Source: Rhizobium sp. RU20A
GTDB taxonomy: Bacteria > Pseudomonadota > Alphaproteobacteria > Rhizobiales > Rhizobiaceae
Direction of reading: 5' to 3'
DNA: 64,000 nt
NCBI RefSeq assembly: GCF_900155885.1
Contig: NZ_FTMB01000008.1
Coordinates: 104,457 to 168,456 of the forward strand
Position numbers and translations under genes: made by a program. The notes beneath the pieces are model-generated. The model was not told the origin of the DNA and did no database searches. It worked only from the letters and a program-made list of their open reading frames with translations. Below are positions 44,669-52,867 of this stretch, in pieces. Within the stretch, counting starts at the first letter, position 1; each line of letters begins with the position of its first letter.

Positions 44669-45814
44669 GTGACCGCTTCCGACGTTAAGATCCGTGTCGA
44701 CAAGGTCTACAAGATTTTTGGCAGCCGTCAGAGCGATGCGCTGGCGGAAATCAGGGCCGGCGCCGAGAAGGCGGAGGTGCTCAGGAAGACCGGGTGTGTC
44801 GTTGGCCTCAAGGATATCGATTTTTCGATCCGGCCCAGTGAGACCTTCGTCATCATGGGCCTCTCGGGCTCGGGAAAATCGACGCTCATCCGCCATTTCA
44901 ACCGGCTGATCGAGCCGACCGCCGGCCGCATTCTGGTCGATGGCCGCAACATCATGGAGATGGATGCGCGCGAACTCCTGGCCTTCCGCCGGGAAGGAAT
45001 TTCCATGGTGTTCCAGCGTTTCGGCCTGCTGCCTCACCAGACCGTGCTGGAAAACACCATCTGCGGGCCCGTCCTGCAGGGCGTCAACCGGCGCGAGGCC
45101 GTCGAACTCGGCATGGAACAGCTGGAGCTTGTGGGCCTGAAGGGCTTCGAGAACCGCTTTCCGCGACAGCTTTCGGGTGGCATGCAGCAGCGTGTCGGCC
45201 TCGCCCGCGCGCTGGCCACCAAAGCGGATGTGCTGTTGATGGACGAGGCCTTCAGCGCGCTCGACCCGCTGATCAAAAGCGATATGCAGGAGCAGCTCAA
45301 GGACATCCAGGCGCGGCTGAAGAAGACGATCATCTTCATCACCCACGATCTCGATGAAGCGCTGTATCTCGGCGACCGCATCGCCATCCTCAAGGATGGC
45401 GAGCTGCGCCAGGTCGGTACGGGGGAGGACATTCTCTTCCGCCCCGCCGACACCTATGTCGAGCGTTTCGTGCGCAAGGTCGATCTTTCGCGCGCCCTGT
45501 ACGCCCGCGAGGCGTTCACGAAAGTGCCGGTCCTGACGACATCCGAGGCAACGCCGGAACGGTCGGCGGCACTCCTGCGCGACCATCCGGGCATCATCGT
45601 CAATGATGGAGGCGGACCGCGTCTTATCATGCAAGGGGCGACGGGCGAGGCATTCCCGGTCTCTACCGTCGATGCCGGGATCGCGATCGGCCAGTGTTTC
45701 CCGCTGCTTGCCGCGCATGACACCATCGTTGTGACGGAAGGCGGTCGGGCCACGGGCATCCTGACGCGCGAAATGACGTTCAGGGCAATGGCCCGCCCGG
45801 ACTGCAAGGCCTAG
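44669..45814 (+). CDS. Glycine betaine/choline-type ABC transporter ATP-binding protein (ProV-like)
   Basis: A GTG start at 44669 is preferred, since upstream codons overlap the permease gene. The 381-residue ATPase has Walker A (GLSGSGKST), signature LSGGMQQRVGLARAL and Walker B (VLLMDEAFSALD, the ProV-type Asp-Glu-Ala). The C-terminal 110 residues form a poorly conserved CBS-like domain (GIIVNDGGGPRLIMQ, GGRATGILTREMTF) that in ProV/OpuA senses ionic strength. In catabolic systems like this one such domains are often vestigial. Confidence 0.9.
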   Translation: MTASDVKIRVDKVYKIFGSRQSDALAEIRAGAEKAEVLRKTGCVVGLKDIDFSIRPSETFVIMGLSGSGKSTLIRHFNRLIEPTAGRILVDGRNIMEMDARELLAFRREGISMVFQRFGLLPHQTVLENTICGPVLQGVNRREAVELGMEQLELVGLKGFENRFPRQLSGGMQQRVGLARALATKADVLLMDEAFSALDPLIKSDMQEQLKDIQARLKKTIIFITHDLDEALYLGDRIAILKDGELRQVGTGEDILFRPADTYVERFVRKVDLSRALYAREAFTKVPVLTTSEATPERSAALLRDHPGIIVNDGGGPRLIMQGATGEAFPVSTVDAGIAIGQCFPLLAAHDTIVVTEGGRATGILTREMTFRAMARPDCKA

Positions 45815-46127
45815 CGCCTAGCGTTGCCATGCCTTGCGCTTTGGCGCTGCCATTCGATCCCATCCTCCTCGACAGAACGCCTGTCCTGACCGGGTTTTGA
45901 CCCTTCAGCATTTCCGGTGAAAACGGGATTACCTGAAATGCTGCATCTCTTTGTTGTCAGTCAGCCCGGACGCAAAATCGCCGATGCACTTTTGCTGGAC
46001 GTGCCCAAGCGCCGTGTCGGAGGTGATGCTGTCTCGCAATTTCGTTGTGTTTCCATCAAATAAATGTTGTCATTCCAACATTTATGGTGTTGGATTCTGA
46101 TGTTCATTGGCGGGTGGGGCGGCTCTG
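45815..46127. other. Gene-free interval between the betaine-type importer and the kinase gene
   Basis: No gene seen. Two inverted repeats are present. At 45906-45943, CAGCATTTC and GAAATGCTG enclose 20 bases; this resembles dispersed rhizobial palindromic repeats and ends the importer transcript region. At 46060-46085 there is an operator-like dyad described separately. The right third is AT-rich and must hold the promoter of the kinase/aminotransferase pair. Confidence 0.5.
46060..46085. promoter_or_regulatory. Perfect 10-base dyad upstream of the kinase/aminotransferase genes
   Basis: ATAAATGTTG and CAACATTTAT are perfect inverted arms around TCATTC. The halves ATGTTG and CCAACA occur again, 27 bases apart, upstream of the polyamine-type importer (49564-49569, 49597-49602). 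The DeoR-type regulator encoded at 54538-55299 is the best local candidate to bind them; this is inference. Confidence 0.55.
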
Positions 46128-47117
46128 GTGTTGTATGATGAAGATTTTCTGTCGCGGCTGGGTTCGGGGGTGCGGGAACTCGCGCCGGCTTGGGGTCTCT
46201 CCGCCGAGGCGCAGCTGCGTCTGCTGACGATTTCGGAGAACGCGACCTTTCTTTTCGACGATCCGTCCGACGGTCGCAAGCTGATCGTCCGCGTGCATCG
46301 CCCCGATTATCATACCGAAGCGGAAATCCTGTCCGAACTCGCCTGGATCGAGGCGTTGCGCGCCGATGGCGTCGTGGCCACGCCGAAGCCGGTGGCCGCG
46401 GCGGATGGCCGGCTGCTGCAGCGTTTTTCGGACGACGCCAGCCTTCGCCATGCCGTCGCCTTCGAGCATATGGCGGGCCGCGAGCCGGATGCGGAGGCAG
46501 ATATGGTCAAATGGTACGGCACGCTCGGCGAAATCAATGCCCGGCTGCATGCCCACAGCCGCGGCTGGACCCGTCCCGCGGGCTTCGTGCGCAAGACCTG
46601 GGATTTCGACCGGATCCTCGGGAAGGGCGCGCACTGGGGCGACTGGCGCGCTGCACTCGGCCTGACCGCCGACGGCCGGGCGATCCTGGAGCGCCTGCAC
46701 GCGCTTCTGGAGCGGCAGACGGCCGCCTATGGCCATGGCGCCGACCGGTTTGGCCTGGTCCATTGCGACATGCGCGCCGCCAACCTGCTGGTCGAGGGCG
46801 ACAGGCTCGGTGTTATCGATTTCGACGACTGCGGCCTTTCCTGGTTTGCCTATGATTTCGCCGCCGCCGTCAGCTTCATCGAGCACGAGCCCTCGGTGCC
46901 GGAGCTGATGGAGGCCTGGCTGGAGGGTTACCGGCGCACTGCGCCGCTTGCCGCCGAACAGGCGGCGGCGCTGCCGATGTTCATCATGCTCCGGCGCATG
47001 CAGCTGACCGCCTGGATCGCCTCGCATGCGGAAACGCCGACAGCCCAGGCGCTCGGCACGGCCTACACGGACGGCACGGTGGCGCTCGCCGAGCGCTATC
47101 TCTCACGGGAAGGGTAA
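46128..47117 (+). CDS. APH-type small-molecule kinase, hydroxylysine/ethanolamine/homoserine kinase-like
   Basis: The fold is that of aminoglycoside phosphotransferase/choline kinase: FLFDDPSDGRKLIVRVHRPD carries the ATP-site Lys/Arg, and LVHCDMRAANLLVEGDRLGV followed by IDFDDCGLSWFAYD has the catalytic HxD(x4)N and the Mg-binding Asp. About 329 residues from a GTG at 46128 (preceded by GGGGCGG); a TTG at 46107 is an alternative. The gene is 6 bases before a class III PLP enzyme. Kinases of this kind paired with such enzymes phosphorylate amino alcohols (hydroxylysine, ethanolamine) for later elimination, so an antibiotic-resistance role is unlikely. Confidence 0.8.
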   Translation: MLYDEDFLSRLGSGVRELAPAWGLSAEAQLRLLTISENATFLFDDPSDGRKLIVRVHRPDYHTEAEILSELAWIEALRADGVVATPKPVAAADGRLLQRFSDDASLRHAVAFEHMAGREPDAEADMVKWYGTLGEINARLHAHSRGWTRPAGFVRKTWDFDRILGKGAHWGDWRAALGLTADGRAILERLHALLERQTAAYGHGADRFGLVHCDMRAANLLVEGDRLGVIDFDDCGLSWFAYDFAAAVSFIEHEPSVPELMEAWLEGYRRTAPLAAEQAAALPMFIMLRRMQLTAWIASHAETPTAQALGTAYTDGTVALAERYLSREG

Positions 47118-47123
47118 GGCAGG

Positions 47124-48458
47124 ATGGCGAAGAGCGCTGCGACGACGGAAATTCTCGACCTCAACCGCTTCGACGCCGCCGCCGTGGCTCAGCTCTCGCC
47201 GCAACTGGCGACCAAGGTGGCGCGGCGCCAGGCGAATTTCGGCGCATCGTCCGTGCTGTTCTTCGACCAGCCGATCGAGATGGTCCGGGCCGAAGGGGCC
47301 TATCTCTACGATGCCGAGGGGCGCCGCTATCTCGACGTCTACAACAACGTGCCCTCCGTCGGCCATTGCCATCCGCGCGTGGTGCAGGCGATCGCGCGGC
47401 AGGCCGCGGAGCTCAATATCCACACCCGCTATCTCAACACTGTGGTCGATGCCTATGCGGAAGACCTGCTGTCGCGTTTTCCGGAGGGGCTCGACACGCT
47501 GTTGATGACCTGCACGGGCAGCGAGAGCAATGACCTCGCCATGCGCATCGCCCGGATCGCCACCGGGGCGGAAGGCTTTATCGTCACCGAGGCGGCCTAT
47601 CACGGCAATACCGCGCTGGTGACGGAAATCTCGCCATCGTCGCTGCGCAAGCGAAAGCCCGCGCCCTTCGTGGCCGTCATCCCGGCCCCCGTTGCGCGCG
47701 ATGGACGCGATGTGGCCGACAGTTTCGCGGCCTCCGTCGAAGAGGCCATCGCGGCGCTGAAGGCGCGCGGCATCGCAACCGCCGCCCTGATTGTCGATAC
47801 GATCTTTTCCAGCGACGGCATCTTCGCCGATCCGCCGGGCTTCATGCAGACGGCGGCGGCGGTCGTGCGCCGTGCCGGCGGGCTTTTGATCGCCGACGAG
47901 GTGCAGCCGGGTTTCGGTCGCACGGGCGGGGGGCTCTGGGGTTTCCAGCGTCACGACGTGGTGCCCGACATCGTCACCATGGGCAAGCCGATGGGCAACG
48001 GGTTCCCGATGGGCGGCGTGGTGACGCGGCCGGAATTCGTCCGGCGCTTCTGCGAGGAAACGGGCTATTTCAACACGTTCGGCGGCAATCCGGTGGCGGC
48101 GGCGGCCGGTCACGCGGTGCTGCGGGTGCTGGATGAAGAGGGGCTGGTGCAGAAGGCGGCCGATGTCGGCGCCCACTTCCGCCGCCGCCTGGAGGGCGTG
48201 ATGGCCGCCCGGACCGAGATCGGCGCGGTGCGCGGCGCGGGCCTCTTCCTCGGTCTGGATTTCGTCGTTCCCGCCACGGGCGAGCCGGATGCGCGGCTGG
48301 CGACCCATGTCATCAACGCGCTGCGGGAGAACGGCATGCTGATCGGCGCGGCCGGCAAATACGGCGCGACGCTCAAGATTCGCCCGCCGCTGTGCTTCTC
48401 CGCGGCCGACGCGGATCTCTTCTCCGACACGCTCGCCGCGATCCTCGCGCGCCGCTGA
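47124..48458 (+). CDS. Class III PLP enzyme, aminotransferase or amino-alcohol-phosphate phospholyase
   Basis: The 444-residue protein has a class III aminotransferase fold. DEVQPGFGRTGGGLWGFQRH holds the Asp that contacts the PLP ring nitrogen and MGKPMGNGFPMGG holds the Schiff-base lysine. The GKPMGNG form is typical of ethanolamine-phosphate and phosphohydroxylysine phospholyases (AGXT2L type). Together with the upstream kinase it may convert a phosphorylated amino alcohol to aldehyde, ammonia and phosphate. A genuine transaminase for an omega-amino acid remains possible. Ribosome site AAGGCAGG precedes the ATG. Confidence 0.83.
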   Translation: MAKSAATTEILDLNRFDAAAVAQLSPQLATKVARRQANFGASSVLFFDQPIEMVRAEGAYLYDAEGRRYLDVYNNVPSVGHCHPRVVQAIARQAAELNIHTRYLNTVVDAYAEDLLSRFPEGLDTLLMTCTGSESNDLAMRIARIATGAEGFIVTEAAYHGNTALVTEISPSSLRKRKPAPFVAVIPAPVARDGRDVADSFAASVEEAIAALKARGIATAALIVDTIFSSDGIFADPPGFMQTAAAVVRRAGGLLIADEVQPGFGRTGGGLWGFQRHDVVPDIVTMGKPMGNGFPMGGVVTRPEFVRRFCEETGYFNTFGGNPVAAAAGHAVLRVLDEEGLVQKAADVGAHFRRRLEGVMAARTEIGAVRGAGLFLGLDFVVPATGEPDARLATHVINALRENGMLIGAAGKYGATLKIRPPLCFSAADADLFSDTLAAILARR

Positions 48459-48563
48459 GGCGCATCGGGGAAACCTGCCGCGCCCCGCACAAGCGGAGCC
48501 GCAAGCCGGTCATGCCCTGCCCGGCTTCGTCGTCCCCGGCCCGGTCGGCCAAGCTCGGTCGTC

Positions 48564-49337
48564 TCAGCCCATCGCCTCGAGCGCGCCGAGCGATTCCGGC
48601 AGGATCTGCCCGCCATCGACGACGATCGACTGTCCCGTGATATAGGCCGCTTCCTCCGAGGCGAAGAACAGCGCGGCATTGGCGATGTCTTCCGGCCTGC
48701 CGAGCCGGCGCAGCGGCACCGAGGCTTCCATGGCGGCGATGTAATCCGGCCCGTTGCCCTCCAGCCCCTCCGTCATGATGTTGCCGGGCATGACGGCGTT
48801 GACGGTGATGTTTTTCGGCGCAAGCTCGATGGCCGCCGTGCGCATGAAGCCGAGCTGGCCGGCCTTGCTGGCGCCGTAATGGGCCCAGCCGGGATAGCCG
48901 GTGATGGGGCCGGTGATCGATGAGGTGATGACGATGCGCCCTGCTCCCGCCTTCGTCATCGCCGGCAGCACGGCCGAAACGCTGAGAAAGGTGCTTTTCA
49001 GGTTCGTCGACAGCACATGATCGAAATCGGCCGCCGTCATCTCGCCGAGCTTCGCGGCCGGAAAGATGCCGGCATTGGCGCACAGGATATCGATCCCGCC
49101 GTAACGCTGGACGGCGGCCTCGGCCATGGCGCGGCAACCCTCTTCGGTGCTGACATCGGCGCCGAAACCGGAGGCATGGCTGCCGATCCCGGCGGCGACC
49201 CGGTCTGCATCCGCCTGGCTGCGCGAGACCACCAGCACATTGAGGCCCGCCGCGCCGAAGCGCAGCGCGATGCCCTTGCCGATGCCTCGACTGGCGCCGG
49301 TGACGATGACGGTTTTCCCCTGTAGTGACTTCAACAT
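48564..49337 (-). CDS. Short-chain dehydrogenase/reductase (FabG-like)
   Basis: The 257-residue classical SDR has the cofactor motif VTGASRGIGKGIALRFGAAG, CANAGIF, the catalytic Ser in ITSSITGPITGYPGW and Tyr-x-x-x-Lys in YGASK. Arg after the TGASRG glycine-rich loop suggests NADP(H) preference. It diverges from the importer genes that follow and converges on the aminotransferase. In context it may reduce or oxidise the aldehyde or ketone produced by the kinase/PLP pair rather than serve fatty acid synthesis. Confidence 0.87.
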   Translation of the reverse strand: MLKSLQGKTVIVTGASRGIGKGIALRFGAAGLNVLVVSRSQADADRVAAGIGSHASGFGADVSTEEGCRAMAEAAVQRYGGIDILCANAGIFPAAKLGEMTAADFDHVLSTNLKSTFLSVSAVLPAMTKAGAGRIVITSSITGPITGYPGWAHYGASKAGQLGFMRTAAIELAPKNITVNAVMPGNIMTEGLEGNGPDYIAAMEASVPLRRLGRPEDIANAALFFASEEAAYITGQSIVVDGGQILPESLGALEAMG

Positions 49338-49654
49338 TTCTCACTCACTTCTTTGTTGTGGTGTGTGGCACTTTTCTGTAGCATTGCACCAATTTTCAGC
49401 GGTCAGACTAAAAGCTAGTCACACGGCCCGCCTGATCTGCCCAAAAGAAAATCACTGCAATTCTAGTGTATTAGAAGGTCCCGCGATCGAAGGAGGCTTT
49501 CCGGTGACGCGCCCCGCTCGTCCTGGTCATCGATGACGCAATGCACAATGGCGCAGAAAATTTATGTTGTAAATCACACATTCATGCGACACACTTCCAA
49601 CAAAAGAGAGCAACGGCGGCGCGGGCGCCGACCGCATCACAAGGGGAACTGACG
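49338..49654. promoter_or_regulatory. Divergent regulatory region between the SDR and polyamine-type importer genes
   Basis: No gene is visible in these 317 bases. TGTTGT-rich segments occur near both ends: TTTGTTGTGGTG close to the SDR start and TTATGTTGTAAATCACA at 49561-49577, with CCAACA at 49597-49602. They resemble the halves of the dyad at 46060-46085. The Shine-Dalgarno for the importer is AAGGGGAA. Confidence 0.45.
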
Positions 49655-50791
49655 ATGAAAATGTCCAGACGCAACCTGATGCAGATGATGGGCGCCGCTG
49701 CCTTTGCAGGGCCGCTGGCCTCGGCCAGCCGCGCCTTTGCCGCGCGCGAGACGGAGCTGAACATCCTGTGCTGGGAGGGCTACAATTCGGCCCAGGTGCT
49801 CGATCCTTTCCGCTCCGGCCATTCGGCGACGGTGAAGGCCGAAAGCCTGACCAATGACCCGACGATGATTAACCGGCTGCGCGCCGGCGAGACGAAGCTC
49901 TGGGACCTCATCAACGTCAACAATCCCTGGGCGCGCAAGGTCATGGCGCCGGCCGGCCTGATCAAGCCGTTGCCGCGCGCCGAGTTCGAGCCCTTCTTCG
50001 ACACCATGCTGCCGAACTTCAAGGCGCCCTACCGCTGGGCGATGAGCGAGGACGGCAAGGACCTGCTCGGCATGGCGCAGCGCTTCGGGCCCTACAGCTT
50101 CGTGGTCGATACGGACAAGATCAGCAAGGCGACGGCGGAGGAGCAGGGCTGGAACCTCTTCAACGACCCCTCCCTTGCCGGCAAATACGGCATCCAGGAA
50201 TCGGATGACTGGAACGTCTTCAACATCTTCCTGGTCGCCGGCATCAATCCGTTCAAGACCCATGACGAGGCGGAGATGAAAGCCTTCTCGGAAACGGCCG
50301 CGAAGGTCTTCAAGGGCGCTAAGATGGTGGGCGACATGGCCTCGCTGAACCAGGCGCTGGTCTCCGGCGAAATCGACCTCTACATGACCGGCGGCACCTA
50401 TTCGGTCTCGCCCGCGCGTGCCGATGGCTATCCGAACCTGCGCGCCATCACGCCGCTCAAAGGGCCGATCGACGGCAAGGGCGGCATTTCCTGGATCGAG
50501 ATCACCTCGACCGTCAACAATCCCGCGCTTTCGCCGCTCGCTACCGAATTCCTTAAATATGTGCAGGCGCCTGAAATCGCGCATACCGTCGCTTTCGCCG
50601 AGGGCACCTTCAATCCGGTCAGCCAGATGGGCAATCCCAAGTGCTTCGAGCTTTTCACCGCAGAGCAGCTGGAAGCGATCCAGTGGGATACGCTGGAAGA
50701 GGATATGGCGCGCTCGGCCGAATACGACATCGTGCCCGACTACGACAAGGCGCTGGAACTGATGACGGCCGCCAAGCGCCTGCGCGGCTGA
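49655..50791 (+). CDS. Spermidine/putrescine-type ABC transporter substrate-binding protein (PotD-like)
   Basis: The 378-residue protein starts at 49655 with a twin-arginine-like leader (MKMSRRNLMQMMGAAAFAGP). ELNILCWEGYNSAQVLDPFR opens a type II periplasmic binding fold typical of PotD/PotF (compare LYNWSEYI in PotD). DLYMTGGTYSVSPARADGYP lies at the ligand region. It probably binds a cationic amine or amino-alcohol. It is the first gene of a five-gene transcript (binding protein, ATPase, two permeases, hydrolase). Confidence 0.87.
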   Translation: MKMSRRNLMQMMGAAAFAGPLASASRAFAARETELNILCWEGYNSAQVLDPFRSGHSATVKAESLTNDPTMINRLRAGETKLWDLINVNNPWARKVMAPAGLIKPLPRAEFEPFFDTMLPNFKAPYRWAMSEDGKDLLGMAQRFGPYSFVVDTDKISKATAEEQGWNLFNDPSLAGKYGIQESDDWNVFNIFLVAGINPFKTHDEAEMKAFSETAAKVFKGAKMVGDMASLNQALVSGEIDLYMTGGTYSVSPARADGYPNLRAITPLKGPIDGKGGISWIEITSTVNNPALSPLATEFLKYVQAPEIAHTVAFAEGTFNPVSQMGNPKCFELFTAEQLEAIQWDTLEEDMARSAEYDIVPDYDKALELMTAAKRLRG

Positions 50792-50818
50792 GACGGACAT
50801 GACCGGACGGAGACTGAC

Positions 50819-51949
50819 ATGGGTATCGCGATGATCTCGCCCGCCGTGAACGACACGGAAACAGATGGGGAAGCGGCCGCCCGGCCCAAGGCGCTGCCGG
50901 TCCTGCAGCTGGTGGATGTCCGCAAGGTCTTCGGCGATTTCGCCGCAGTCGACGGCATCAACGTCGACATCAGGGAGGGTGAGTTCGTCACGATCGTCGG
51001 CCCGTCCGGTTCCGGCAAGACGACATTGCTGCGCATGCTGGCCGGCATGGAGGCGCCGACCTCCGGCTATATCACGCTGCGCGGTACGCTCATCAACGAC
51101 GTGCCGGCCGACAAGCGGCCGACATGCCTCGTCTTCCAGTCGCTGGCGCTGTTCCCGCACAAGACCGTCGGTGAAAACATCGAGTTTCCGCTGAAGGTGC
51201 GCGAGGTGCCGGCGGCGGAGCGCAAGCGCCGCGCTCTGGAATTCATGCGCATGGTGCGCCTGCCCGACCATTATTATGCGAAGAACGTCATGCGCTGCTC
51301 GGGCGGTGAGAAGCAGCGTGTCGCGCTTGCCCGCGCCTTCGCCTACGATCCCGATGTCCTCTTCTTCGACGAGCCGCTCTCGGCGCTCGACTACAAGCTG
51401 AAGAAGGTGCTGGAAAAGGAGCTGAAGGACCTGCACCGCGAGAGCGGCAAGACCTTCGTCTACATTACCCATTCGCTCGAGGAAGCGATGGTCATGTCCG
51501 ACCGCGTCGGCGTGATGAGCCGCGGCCGTCTGGTGCAGATCGGCACGCCGGAAGAGATCTACACGAAGCCCGCCACACGTTTCGTGGCCGAATTCTTCGG
51601 GGAAGTGAACAGCTTCCCCGTCAGGCGCACGGCCGATGGCGGCTGGACGCAGGCCGATGGCGGCCCGATCGTCGTTGCGCCGGCCGGCGACGATATCGGC
51701 GAGGCCGCCACCGTCATCGTGCGGCCCGAGACGATGCGCTTCGTGACGGGGCCGTCCAGCGCCGACAATCTGATCTCGGGCCGGATCTACAACGAATATT
51801 CGCTGGGATCGCGCATGCTGTATCAGGTGCATGCCGGTGAGCGTATCTACCTCGTCGAGGTCGCCCGCGCGGCCGCCGGCGGTCTGGTCGCCGGCGACAC
51901 GGTCACCATCGGCTGGGATGCGCGCGACGCCATTCTGGTGGGAGACTGA
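50819..51949 (+). CDS. Polyamine-type ABC transporter ATP-binding protein (PotA-like)
   Basis: This 376-residue ATPase has Walker A (GPSGSGKTT), a Q-loop (LVFQSLALFPHKTV), an unusual signature [15 protein letters not shown] (Cys in place of Leu) and Walker B (VLFFDEPLSALD). The C-terminal 120 residues form a TOBE domain (IVVRPETMRFVTGPSSADNL, IYNEYSLGSRMLYQVHAGE) as in PotA/FbpC. The N terminus is extended by about 25 residues compared with PotA. Confidence 0.9.
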   Translation: MGIAMISPAVNDTETDGEAAARPKALPVLQLVDVRKVFGDFAAVDGINVDIREGEFVTIVGPSGSGKTTLLRMLAGMEAPTSGYITLRGTLINDVPADKRPTCLVFQSLALFPHKTVGENIEFPLKVREVPAAERKRRALEFMRMVRLPDHYYAKNVMRCSGGEKQRVALARAFAYDPDVLFFDEPLSALDYKLKKVLEKELKDLHRESGKTFVYITHSLEEAMVMSDRVGVMSRGRLVQIGTPEEIYTKPATRFVAEFFGEVNSFPVRRTADGGWTQADGGPIVVAPAGDDIGEAATVIVRPETMRFVTGPSSADNLISGRIYNEYSLGSRMLYQVHAGERIYLVEVARAAAGGLVAGDTVTIGWDARDAILVGD

Positions 51950-51951
51950 CC

Positions 51952-52863
51952 ATGAGCGCCATCACCTCCTCCGCCACCTCCTCCGCGCAGGCGACGGGCG
52001 AACGGGCCGCTGGTCCCGCCATTCCGGTCGGGCTGCGCGCGGCCTCGCCGGTCATCCTCCTGCTGGTCCTCGGTTTCCTCGCCCCGCTGGTCACGGTCGC
52101 CGCCTATGCCTTTGCGACACCGAAGAGCTTCGACGTCTTCCGTTCCTTCACGCTCGCCAATTTCGCGGCGATCGTCGAGCCGTCGAACACGGTGTGGACG
52201 TCCTTTGTCTGGTCGCTCTGCTTCGCGCTGGCAACGACCGTGCTGCTCGCCATCATCGCCTATCCCATCGCCTATGGCCTGAACCGCATGTTCGGCAAAT
52301 GGGCGGGGCTCGTCAGCGTGCTCTTCGTCTTTCCGCTCTTCGTGTCGGAAAATGTCCGCCTCTACGGCTGGGTGCTGTTCTTCATCAAGAACGGGGTGAT
52401 GGATGGCGCCTTGAAATGGCTCGGCTTTTCCGGCGGGCCGGAGGTGCTCTACACGCCGGGCGCCACGCTGTTCGGCATGCTCTATGTCTATCTCCCCTTC
52501 ATGCTGTTTCCGATGTCGCTGGGTCTCGCGATGGTCCCGCGTGATCTCGTCGATGCCGCGCGGGACCTTGGCGCCGGACGGCTGATGATCTGGCGCGAGA
52601 TCGAGCTGCCGCTCGCCATGCCCGGCATCCTCATCGGCATGCTGCTGACCTTCGTGCTGGGGGCAGGCGCGATCGCCGAATCCAAGATCCTCGGCGGCCA
52701 GTCCGTCATCACCATCGCGCAGGATATCGAGATCGCCTTCACCTATGCGCAGAACTGGCCGCTCGGTTCCGCGCTCGCGCTGCTGCTGGTGGTGATCGTC
52801 AGCGGTCTGGCGCTTTTCATGCTGTCGAAGCTCGACCTCGACCGCATTCTCGGCAGGAGGTGA
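51952..52863 (+). CDS. Polyamine-type ABC transporter permease (PotB-like)
   Basis: A 303-residue inner-membrane protein with about six helices, starting 2 bases after the ATPase stop. The EAA loop is visible as DAARDLGAGRLMIWREIELP, followed by LAMPGILIGMLLTFVLGAGA. A Ser/Thr/Ala-rich cytoplasmic N terminus (SSATSSAQATGERAAG) precedes the first helix. Confidence 0.9.
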   Translation: MSAITSSATSSAQATGERAAGPAIPVGLRAASPVILLLVLGFLAPLVTVAAYAFATPKSFDVFRSFTLANFAAIVEPSNTVWTSFVWSLCFALATTVLLAIIAYPIAYGLNRMFGKWAGLVSVLFVFPLFVSENVRLYGWVLFFIKNGVMDGALKWLGFSGGPEVLYTPGATLFGMLYVYLPFMLFPMSLGLAMVPRDLVDAARDLGAGRLMIWREIELPLAMPGILIGMLLTFVLGAGAIAESKILGGQSVITIAQDIEIAFTYAQNWPLGSALALLLVVIVSGLALFMLSKLDLDRILGRR

Positions 52864-52867
52864 GAGA

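Noticed and set aside
45906..45943. Rho-independent terminator of the importer operon
   Set aside because: The 20-base loop is long and no T-run follows the stem, so it is listed as a repeat-like palindrome.
46128..47117. Aminoglycoside resistance gene
   Set aside because: The APH fold is shared with many metabolite kinases. The adjacent class III PLP enzyme and catabolic context point to an amino-alcohol kinase.
49637..51832. 731-codon antisense frame over the PotD- and PotA-like genes
   Set aside because: It is a reverse-strand shadow with no recognisable domain; the plus-strand genes have full motifs.
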